A DNA stretch of 64,000 bases, taken from Pomacea canaliculata (Eukaryota; Mollusca; Gastropoda; Architaenioglossa; Ampullariidae). The notes beneath the pieces were generated by a model. That model did no database searches. It saw only the letters and a list, made by a program, of their open reading frames with translations, and was not told the DNA's origin. Positions 25,587 to 37,500 of this stretch are shown piece by piece. Numbering within the stretch: the stretch's first letter is position 1; each line of letters begins with the position of its first letter. The stretch lies in the NCBI RefSeq assembly GCF_003073045.1, contig NC_037598.1:10223543-10287542 (forward strand), read 5' to 3'. Position numbers and translations under genes: made by a program.

Positions 25587-28500
25587 TAAAAAATAAATAA
25601 AGAAAACGTTTCGTATTGTCTCTGCAAACTCTGTGTGTGTGGTGCGTGCATGAATATGTTTGCGCGTGTGCGTGTGTGAAGGTGGTGTCATTCATCAGAT
25701 TTATAATTGTAGTACATCATTAGCTGTGTTCTGCAGTTGCACTGTTATAAATTTTTCCATAAAGGTAGACTTACCTTCACATATTGGAGGCCTCCAGCCT
25801 TGTAGGCAGGGTGCTATCAAAAATCGAATAAGAGATAGTTAACTTTTCCCGACGTCCATATATGCCTGACATTTCAGTGCTGAAATATTATAGCTTTTCA
25901 ATCTTGAAATAAGATACAAAAAATCAGTAACTTCTATTCTAGTGATGAAATCAATAACAATAAAAGAAATCACGATTATTCTAGAGTTTATTGTAATACG
26001 ACTTTGTCCTAGGATCATCTTTGTCATGAAGTTTTGCCTCATCCAACACAAACATTTGCGTAGAAGAAATTTTAATAAGTCATCAAATATGCTGCATGCT
26101 CTTTTTTCTTGAAATAACAGTTTTCTTTTTAAAAATTTATTTTACTTAAATAAAAATGTCAGTTACCTGAACAGGCACCAGTTATTCTGTCGCATTGGAT
26201 ATGAGACGGCACACTATGTGGGCACCCTGTACCACATTTCGTTTCACAGCTCTCACCCCAACGAGTGAAATTGCACGCTGAAAAAAATTAACTTTATACA
26301 TACTGAGAGAGAATAACCAGATGTGAGTAGAGAGGGAACTAAATACCAGATTCTCTACAGGAACAGCATGGATAAACATGATGCTTATACAAAAAGGATC
26401 TTTAGTGGATGCCTTTATGTACCACTTTAAGTATAAAGAGCTCTAAGCAAAGTAAGTATATATTTTACACAAAAGTTCATATATATATATATACACACTA
26501 AGAGGTTTGTGCATGTTTAACGTTTCAGCGCTTTACGTATTGTAGCTTTCAGAGCACTAAGATACAACAGAGGAACAGTAACTCCTAGTCAACTGATATT
26601 ACCAATAACAACACAAGAAAGTACAATTGATCTAAATTTTACTAGAATAAAACACTGTCTTGATCACCTTTGTGATGCGGCGGTGCCTAAGCCAACACTT
26701 TGGTCTAAGAAAAGTTTTAATAGTTCGTCAAATATGCTGCGAGCTCTTCATTCTACACACAACAAACCTTTGTACGCAGAGGCAACAAAGATACCATACT
26801 AACGACACGTAGAAAAAAACGGAGGTAACATCAACCATGTGTAGTTATAACACTAAAATGTACTTTCATAAGATTATTATAATTGACATACTAATATTTA
26901 GACATAGATGTTTACACGAGAACTATAATCTGGCTAGAATACTGTCTTATTTGGATACACAACACTGCACAATTATTTGATTATAATATAATCACTACAC
27001 TACATTGCTACCTATATCCTTACAGATTTCCCACAGCATGCCTGTTTGAAGATGGTTTAGCGTCATGAGAAGTAATCTTTACAACTAAACAATTACAGTT
27101 ACTCTTTGGCTGTAACAGTTTCGTTTCTTTTTTGTGGAAACTATTACAGTCGTATTTAACTACATGATTCTTTTTCACCTATTAAAGAAACTCCCCTTAT
27201 CATACCATTATCCGACTGTACTAGAACACATTTGTAAGTCAAATCAAATCAAATCAAAATCAAATTAGACTTTATTGTCTGTCGAGGAGACCCAGGACAG
27301 AAATTTTTCTTCGCTTACAAGGGCATACTCATACAGACATTAAACACACAGTTAGGAGTAAAGATACAAGTAGTTAGGATCTCCGTCAAATGGTAATGAA
27401 ATTCCAATACTTTAAATTTCTGTGTATATATTAAATAAATGAGTTGGCTTTGCAGATTGCAACGAAATGTCCGAACTCCATTTTCTTCATTCTCCTAGTC
27501 TTAGTTTCTATGTCAAGGCTGTGGTGAATGTACTGACTGGATGACTTTTAGAAGCATGTCCTAATCTGGACGACTTCACCATCACTTCATATATCTCCTT
27601 CTGTGTAGATTGCACCAGTCCATCAAAGCAGTTTATGTTTTATCATAACAACAAACCTTGCCTGACCAAGGCCTAAAAGCAGTGCTTAACAAAAGAAAAC
27701 ATGTGTTCTTCACGGGTTCTGCCCACGACAGAAAATTGGTACATAGAGAGGTCCATGATGCGATCCGTTGGGTCAAGGTGAAACACAAGTCAAAACTCGA
27801 GTCTCAGTTTGCTACAGGTAACATCCGAGTAGCTTGGTAGGGACTCAACAACATGGCCAATATTGACGATCGGAGTAAGGGTTCGAAAGCCAAAATCTCG
27901 ATCTCGGGCGTTGACAGTACGGCCCTGCCTAATGCTCGGAATGCTTTCTTTGCTCGTTTCGAGTCTCATGACTTCTCAGTGCAAATTAAAGATGTGCATA
28001 GTTCTCTTCACCCTGTACAGAAGGTTGAGATTTGTTATGACCGTTGTGGAGCTGTTTCAGCGAGTAAATATTCGCAAGGCCTCCGGTCCGGATGGTATTA
28101 GTGGCAGAACATTACGTTCCTGCGCGCACCAACTTGGAGGCATTTGTCAACATCTGTTTCAGAGCTCTATGGATTTGTAGAGGGCGGGTAGTCCGGCGTT
28201 GTTGCTAGTTTTGGCGGGACTAGTTTTGGCGCACACCTGCTGTTTTTGCCTTTGTTTGAGTGCTGGACGTTTGCTGTCGTCACATACGCCCCCCCCCCCC
28301 CCCCTCACCACTCGGTTCCATCTTTGGCGCTGCGAGCAGGATCAGTGTTAGCAGAGAGGTGCACAATGGTTGCAAAGGACGACAGCACGGCAGAGGCTCT
28401 ACGAACATACCAGGTATTCCGCCTTCAGAAGTTTGCCGGTGGACGAACTCAAAGTGTCGACGAGTTTGAAAGAGAGGTCGAGTTAGCTCTCGCCATAAAC

Positions 28501-31500
28501 CCGATGCCTCAGAATGCGGCTCGTGGTTACATCTTGTGCGCGCTGGAGGGACCTGCCAGACGTCGAGTTTGGATGCTCCCGCATGACACAATAGATACGC
28601 CGAGAAAGATCTTGGGTGTCCTAGTGGAGGCGTACGGCGAACGGAAAGATGTTGTCGACTTCATTGCCAGTTTCTACAATCGCCAACAGCGACGTGATGA
28701 GGCGGTCGACGCCGCGACGCTCCATAATTTGCAGGCGAAAGTGAACGGCCAGTTTGTTAACGGGCTTAAAGATGGCCATGTTCGAAGCGAAACGTCCAGA
28801 CATCTGCCTGACCACGAGTCCTCTTCTGTTGCCGACCTTCTAAGACCGCACGGCGTGTAGAGAGAGAGGAGGGCAATGATGACAGGGAGGATGAAATAGA
28901 TCGCCTAACCGCACGAGTCAGACAGTTGGAAATGGAGACGGTCTCCCAGCCTCACAGTACCAAACAAAGTAATGTCCCCTCCACCCGCACCACCCGACCG
29001 GCGGCACTTGTGTGCTATTGGTGCGAACGAGAGGGGCACCGGGAGGCTGATTGTCAGCACAACAAAAATATTTGCGACGACAGCAGGCGAGACAACTAGA
29101 CGGTCAGCGAGCCTGCCCTCCCCCAAACAGCTTTAACAGGCGAGGTAGAAGGCGGCGCGTAGCGTCGAAGCGGCGGCGATTAACAACATCTCGGAGGACT
29201 GCAGCCCGACCGGTCAGGGAAAGTGACTGCCCCCGTCGTCTGTAACAGGATGACAGGGAAGAAAGTGTAGCTGGCCCGACTGGAAAGTGTCCGATGGCGG
29301 AGGTTGTCATTCATGGCAGTTGAGTGATGGCGTTGCTCGACACCGGCAGTGAGGTAACGACGGTCACTGACGAGTGGGCCCAAGGGCACATACAGGACTT
29401 ACAGCTAAAAAATCTCCCTATCTCCTTGCGAGGGACCGGAGGAGCAGAGGTACCATACTCAGGAGTGGCGGTGGTGGACATGTTTTCGGCCAGTGTCTGA
29501 AGGACGTTCCTATCCTGGTGGTCAAGGACCTTGTCGATGTGGGCACAAGAGAGCGCAGGAGGCGCGTGCCGCTTCTACATTATCACTTTCTTATTTTATC
29601 GAGGAAAGTTCAGTTTTTTTGTTTTTTTTATCTGACATGAGTTGTTTCAATGTGAGACGCAGTTACATCTGCTCTTTTCAATTGTTCTGTATTCTGCAGG
29701 AGGGATTTTTTTTTTAGTACTCCATTACTTCTGTGTGCGTGTATGTGTCATTATTGGTCACAATTAAAACCTGACCTACCTTTATAACCTCTGGATTGTT
29801 TTACAATGATTTGCTTTCCTTAAAGAACCAAATTAGTCAATAAATAAGGTTGTTAATTATATCTGAAAATAGGCAATGTTGATCAAGAAATATGTTTGAG
29901 ACGATTGGCACTTTACGTTGGTATGTATTATGTAATATCCATTAAAAATGAAGTGGTGACATTCCATTTGTGGTGTCACAATTATGAGCAGGTTAATGCA
30001 CATGCAATCATATTTTATATCTATGAAAGGGACTTTGACTTAAAAGTCAAAGTATATCAAAGGCACATTGTAAGAGTATAATTATTTAATGGTCAACTTA
30101 CAGTAAGCTTCCAGCTCGCAAAAGTTTAATATTGCTGTTTCTTGGTCTTGTCCAATTCTTGTGAGCTGTATATATCGTACTTTTTGAGGTGAATCAAAGC
30201 TTATTCTTGCATCCCCTTCACTTGCACCAGTGTTGCAATATTCAATTCCATTCAATATGACCGATATATTCTCCATTCTCTTCGGAACTGTAAAAGAAAT
30301 ATAAATGTTACATGCCTGTGCACCGCTTATGTGCTTTAAAATCTATACCTATCGGAACAGAACAACGACCGTTTCTACTACTATAACTAATTTATCTTCA
30401 CAAATTCACTCCCGAGGTCACTTTAGTATACTTTACAAGAGACACTTAAAGATCTTCAATATATATCCTTTTACAATATTAGTCGCTGTATGCTATCTTC
30501 AGCTCCACTAATGATAATAGAGGGTACTATTACATTATGTATAAAATGACAATAATTTAGTTCTATTTTTATAATGTGACTGAAAGTACGAAATTGTCAC
30601 TATGAACTCTTTAGGCCCAGGTTAAATGTATACTAATCTTTATTCTTACAAGTAACGCGTGCATAGATGATGATCTTGTGAATATAAATGCCTAGTCCTA
30701 AATCCACACTCCACCAATTGGTAGTTTCAGTGTCGCTAGTATGTTGGCAGTTTGAGTTCGGCTCTTCATCGTAATAGTAGCCAGTTTTATTCCCATTTAA
30801 GGCCCTCCCACAGAAACCATTGTTTTTACTTGAACGATGTGAACTTTGACTGCATGATTTGCTTACAGCAACGTTCCCTGCAACGCAAAATACACTTCAT
30901 CAGAAGATCTACAAAATATTGACTAAAGAATTTGAATCATCAAACGTATAGCTAATCTGTTTTTAATAACACTTCAAATATTAAAAGCTTTATAAGAATT
31001 ATTAAACAACGTGTTCAAAAACAATAAAAATTTTAATTTTTTAATGCAGAGTAATTTCATAGTAGATTTCTTCTATAAATATATGGCAAAATACAAAACA
31101 ACACAAATATTATTCAACATTTACCATGTTAAAGACTAGATAACCTAATTGTTTAATTCATTGAATATCTCATCATCCAATCGACAGCAGACCTGAAAAG
31201 CAGAGCGCAGCATGCACAGTAAAGCTGTGAAGGGATACGACATACCTAGAAGTGTTGCGGGCCTATGCTCCACTAGGGGTGATTAAGAACAAGAAGAACT
31301 TTTGTGAGGATGATAAACTTTGTTTTACTTGGTTTTTGCAATATTTGTCTCTGAAATCAGTGACTTTTTCAATAGCATATTTTTTAAACAAGAGCTGAGG
31401 GTAAAAAACACTCAATCAAGAAATGTAAAAAAAGTTTCACCATATTTTGAAAACAAGGTTCACACAGGTATGACCAGAGGGAAAATACAATTTTTAAGGA

Positions 31501-34500
31501 CCATGAAATCTATTGAAATGACAATTCAAAGACGTTTACATAACATGCAAGCAAAACTAGCTAAAGGTTATCTCTTAGTCAGTTTTCACTTATTTATTAA
31601 AGAAGGAAGATATCATTTGAGGCAAAACTATATAAGTGTTTCTTTTATCACAGTTAACAAAGTAAGTTTCAACGTTCTAGAGCTTTTCCTTCTTTGCGTG
31701 CGTTTTTTGTACTTTTAAGCTAGCTTTTGCCATGGAAGCAATGCTCAAAGATACATTGCAAGATCCACACTATGCTTCTTTGTCTTTTAATATCCAGTCT
31801 TCGTAATCATTATCTTTTGAGCATTGATGTAGAAAACTACACTTCCAGGCATGATGCGATGGTTTGCGCTAGAACAGTGGTTCTCAAAGTGTGGTCCGCG
31901 GACCATCAGTGGTCCGCGGGCATGTCAGGTGGTCAGCGGCTGACAGTCGTCACATGTCAGCAAAGTGATGTTTAAGGCCAGACACTGGTCGAAAAATTGT
32001 CAAAAATTTTTCATTTTGGCCATTTTCAGATTACTTCATACTGTCAAAGTTCATATTTTGTTCTATTCACTCGCCAAGTGGTTTTTCATAGAATAATCTA
32101 GAAATATGTCTATTTTGTCAATGAAAACATCTACTTCTATCCTATTTACTTTTCCCGAGCGCCGAATTAGCGAGAATAGAGAATGTTTGAGACATAGCAA
32201 CACACCTCGCCACGTGGGCAACTGTGTCACATCGTATATCGGTCGAAAGGTCAGGACATGAATTTTCAAACAAAGGCTGAGTCAAAACCCTTAGAAGGCC
32301 CCAAGCTATGATACAAGCTCTTTTCTAGACGACACAAAGGGTCGGAAACTTCCTTATATGGACGCATGCGTAACATACTTTGCATATAGCCAATCAGAAT
32401 TCACTAATGCCGACCTAGACGGGGTCATAGGGCACACGAACACGCTTCGGCTGTGCTCGGGTATCCCACAAGGCAACTGTCATGGCCTCCGGATGTATAA
32501 ACAAATGGCGACAGCAAGTCAAAGCTAGTTCTGTGATATTTTCTTTTCTAAGACATTAACGTTGATATTAAATGTTTATTGTGACTGTCAGACGCTCATT
32601 TCTTCTCACAATACCACGTGCGAAAAAATAAAAACCACGTGGACATTCTTAGACCGTCGTAGCAGCTAAAAAAAGTAACTTAGTGAACCGAATTCGGCTG
32701 TCGAAAACACCATCAGTCATGTGGTAAGCGAGCTGAAAATAAAGCGAAGTTTTAATTTCTGCTGCAAATCTCTGTAGTAATCAGGACTAGATGCGAACAT
32801 TTACACATTTGAGTCAACTTGCAATGCTAGTTATTTATGTACTTTGTCAGGAATGTAGGGAAACAGAGCTTACATCATTTGCATAGAAAACAAAGGTTGG
32901 GTGGGGGTTGGATGGTCTTACTCCAACCAAATGTAACAAACAGAATGTGAAGACATTTATGTATAGCATTCCTAACAAACAATGAAAACTGCTATCTAGT
33001 CAAGTTTGAAGCCATTCAGTGTCTAGAGAGCACATCATTGTCAGCCCCTTGTGCATTCCTCGCATTAACATTTTAATTACAAAGAACGAGGTATACGTAG
33101 TTTTATGTCATCTTATAACTATATTACTTTTACAAAAGGACATTTAGTTTTGAATTAAAATGAAACAAATGCGGCAATTTAAATTTGAATTTCATAGTAC
33201 AGACTGATTTTTAGGCCTTGATGGTCCGCCATATTTTTTACTAAGGCCTTGGTGGCCCGCCATAGTTTTTACTTAAGTAAAGTGGTCCGCGGTCCGAAAA
33301 ACTTTGAGAACCACTGCGCTAGAAGATAACCCGAGTTTAGAGTCCAAGACGGAGACAGTATCCGCGGTGGGTGGATGGATAGAGCACGTGATGTGCAGTC
33401 GTAGCTGACAGCTTCACCGTCGGTATCCAACATAGGTTATGTCTTTGGTGTTGTTTATTTGACCGACTTCAATAAATAGGAGCTCAGGGAGGTTTGCGAA
33501 GGCAAGAAAAGTCACAGCTGCTTGGACGTTTGAGGGAAGCCTGGAAGGGAGGATTTGCACTGCTTTCCTGGCTTGTGAGCTCACTGGATATCACAGTTTT
33601 ACGAAAAGCATTCTGCATGCAACTGTGCGAGCATGAAAACAATAACGATGTGTGATGTATGTATGATCCGCATGTGCTTGACTCTTTACTACATTGTCAT
33701 TTGTTTTTATTTGTCATTTTGCAGTGATATTTTTATTTGGTTCTAAAGGATTAGGGCAGACAATGATAGACCTTTCTTACAGACGTGCACGTTTCCTTGT
33801 TCTCTATCTCTACTTTACGTCATGCGTCATCTGCTCAACTCTGCTTAGAGCTGATTACCACGGAGATGTATATGTAACTTCGAGATGCTTACTAAGCACT
33901 TTTGTGGTAAATCTCGTCTCGGGCACGATTTTTGTTTTATAGAAGCGAAAAGAAGCAGCAACATGTCAATCTCTGTTGCTTGTCATTTTATAAACAGGAA
34001 GAGTACCGGTGTAAACACAATACAAAATCCAGTTTCTCCACAGCAGCTAACCGCAGGAGCACCAAAGACACAAACTGTATAGCTAGGTTACAATTTATTG
34101 TACACAATGCACTCGTCATCAGGTTTGTACTGTATGGCTTGTGTGACACCACAACCCCACTACTCGGCTACATCATTTGGCGCTGAGAGCAGGATCAGTG
34201 TCAGCGGAGAAGCGCACGATGGCTGCAGAGGGCGATAGCAATGTAGAGGCTACACGAACATATCAACCATTCCACCTTTAAAAGTTTCCCGGAGGACCAG
34301 CCAAGTGTGTCAAAGAGTTTGAAAGAGAGGCCAAGAAAGCTCCTGACATATACACAATGCCTCAAAATGCGGCATTTAGTTATATCCTGAAGACGCTTAA
34401 GAGACTAGATGTCGAGTTTTGATGCTCCCTCATGACATGATAGACATGCCGAAAAAGATCTTGGATAACCTATTCGAGGCAAAGGGTAATTATGCGAAGG

Positions 34501-37500
34501 ATGCGGTCGACGTCATTGCCAGTTTCTATAATCACCAACAACAGCGTGATGAGCCGATCGACGAGTATGTTGTCACCCACTGGAATTTACAAGCGAAAGC
34601 AAACAGCCTGCAGAGCTATGCCGTTTCAGGTAGCCACCTGGTGGCTTTGTTTGTTAAATGATTACAAAATTGCCATGTTCGACGTGAAACGTCCAAACTA
34701 CTGGGTGACCGTAAGTCATTTTCTGGACCGTCTCAAGACGGCTCTGCGTGTACAGAAAGAGAGAGAAAGGAGGAGGTAATGACGACAGGGAGGACGAGAG
34801 AGATTGTCTGACTTCACGAGTCAGACAGGGAGAGATGGAGGCGACCTCGAAACCTCACACGACACGAAAAAGTGATATCCCTTTACCCGGATCTCACGAT
34901 CTGCGGCACGTGCGAGCAAAATGGTCATCGGGAGGCTGATCGTTGGCAAAAAATATTTGCGATGAGAGCAGACAAGACAATGTGTTAGTCTGTAGTCCAG
35001 CCTTCCCAGAAACAGCTTTAACAGATGAGTCGCAAGGCTTCGCGGCGTTGAAGTGAGGGACCGGCGGAGTAGAGGAACTAAACTCAGGAGTGGCGCTGGT
35101 GGACATTAGTGTTTTCGGCCAGTTTCTGAAAGTCATTCCTATCCTAGTGGTCAAGGACCCTGTCGATAAGGAACAAGAGAGCGCAGGAGTTGCCTGCCGC
35201 TTCTACTAGGAATAAAAGTCTTTAGTCGGACACTGTACGCCACCGCAAATGTGCCGCATGCAGTACAGACAGCAGTGCGTGAGGAAGCCATCGATAGGAC
35301 AGTGTTGACAAAAAGACTGGCCAGGTCCGCTGTCATCACGCATGTGCCTGCATTTCCCATGGCTATAAGTGACGATTGTGCCGTACCATCCACCTCTGCT
35401 CTCCTACCCCAGTGCGCAGGTGTTGCCAGTTGGGCTAGTGCTGGTCCCCACCCTAACGGTGACAGCACACGGGTTAGTGCTGGTCCCCACCCTCACGGTG
35501 ACAGCATACAAGCCGTTGTGTTACAAACCTGACAAGCAGCAGCGTTACAGTGACGGCGCGTGGTGTCGTCGCAAGTTTAGAATCTGTAGACAGTGCTGAA
35601 TGCCTACAAGGTGTCACGGCGGATATCGGTATAAACGAATTAATCATCTGCAATCAGGCCAACAGCTTCACCTAAGCCATGCCTTCCGTTGTCTCAGTAC
35701 TACTGACGAGGTTCCGGTCGCTCTGCCCTACGCATGTATTCCACCGCACCAGCTGAAAGGAAGTGTAAGATCATATCAAAGACTTACTAGACCAGAAAGG
35801 GATTGTGGAGAGCCACATGGCATACGCTGTACCCATCATCCTCGTGCGTAAGAAGAACGATATTATTATTACAGTTTTTGGCAGGCAATCTGACCCATAT
35901 CATCGTCACATACTGCTAGGTACATGAATGTAAACAGTAATTTGTTGTACGACTCCGCCTGGAAACCACCCGGGTAGGTTGCCAGTCCCAAGCCCGGATG
36001 AAGGAGGAGGGTTAGGCGTGGGGCTAGCAACCCACCCTGTAAAAAAAAACAAAAAGCTACAGAAACCGCAAACACATTAAGTGCTCAGCTAGAGCAAGGG
36101 CGGGAGCAACCCTTTTCGGAGGGCCTTATGACGCGTGCCGGCGAACGCTCTCGGGAAGCCAGCTCGCCGAACCATCTTCTCACGGCCAAGGCAAAAACCA
36201 GGATAGGGACCTGGAACGTCAGACCCCTGTACGAGAGAGGTAAATCAGCTCAGGTAGCATAGGAAATGAAAAACTTGTCCTCGGCCTGTGCGAGACAAGG
36301 TGGAATGGCAACGGTCAGACCAGACTTTCGTCAGAAGAGGCTATCTTCTACTCTGGACATGAAGACCCTGACCATGACCACACACAAGGAGTAGCAGTAC
36401 TGAAGATACCAGAGGCTGCAAGAGCACTAATAGCATGGGAACCAGTTTCCCCACGACTCACGTCAGCAAGGTTCAACTCCAAAGGAAGAAAGATCACCAT
36501 CATCCAGTGCTATGCACCTTCCAACGCAGATAAGAAGAGGAAAAAAAGAAGACTTTTATAACTGCCTTCAAGCACTGGTTGATCGAACTCCAAAACGAGA
36601 CATAAAGATCATAATGGACGACATGAATGCCAAAGATGGTAATGACAACATAGAGAAAGGACACATAATAGGAAAGCATGGCGTGAGCAACTGCAATCAA
36701 AAATGGTGAATTGCTCACAGAGATCTGCTTGTTCAATGACCTTGTAGTCGGAGGGACAGTTTTTCCACACAAAACTATTCACAAGACCACCTGGACTTCA
36801 CCAGATGGACACACAGAAAACCAGATCGATCACATGACCATGAATCGCCGGTTTAGAAGGAATCTGGTGGATTTCAGATAAAGCGTGGTGCAGATGCAGC
36901 CATAGACCACCACCTGCTTGTGGCAACCATGAAGATAAAGCTGAGGTCTTTCCATGACTCATCAGACAGATCGCACCACAAATTCAACGTGCAGTTTCTT
37001 AGAGACCGTAGAATGCAAGAAGAGCTAAACTGCGAAGTTGGCCAACCACTGGACAGGATTACAAGAGACGCGAAAGACTGCCTGCACACACGTTCTGGAA
37101 AAAAAGGAAAACGGCACAAGGAATGTTTGACTCTAAGGACCTGGCAAGAGATAGAGGAAAGGAAAGAGCTGAAAAAGACCAACCAATGTCAAGACCAGCA
37201 GGAAAAAAAGAGCTCAGAGCAAAGTACTGGGAGATAATCAGAGAAGTGAAGAAGAGTGCGAGAGACGACAAGAGAAAGTTCGCACACAGGATAGCAGAAG
37301 AGGCAGAACAAGCACCCGGGCTAAATAACACAAACAGACTATACAAAATAACAAAAATTTTGTCAGAATGGAAAAACACCAATGCGTGAATGCCAATAAA
37401 GAATAAGATTGGCAGCGTCGTCTACGGGGATACAGAACAAAGATTTTGCTGAGTAGAGCATTTTGATGAAATACTTAACCGACCACCGCCAACAACAACT

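Larger units (their letters stand above)
28290..29600 (+). mobile_element. Ty3-like LTR retrotransposon fragment (gag to protease), copy 1
   Basis: Starts after a C-run (about 28288-28305) with TTTGGCGCTGCGAGCAGGAT, which looks like a primer-binding region, then the gag frame, a nucleocapsid zinc knuckle and an aspartic protease. It breaks off near 29.58 kb. Neither LTR was recognised. Copy 2 at 34170-35870 is a more decayed relative. Confidence 0.75.

Noticed and set aside
31320..31718. 132-codon plus-strand frame.
   Set aside because: AT-rich composition, no family resemblance, lies in an intron on the opposite strand.
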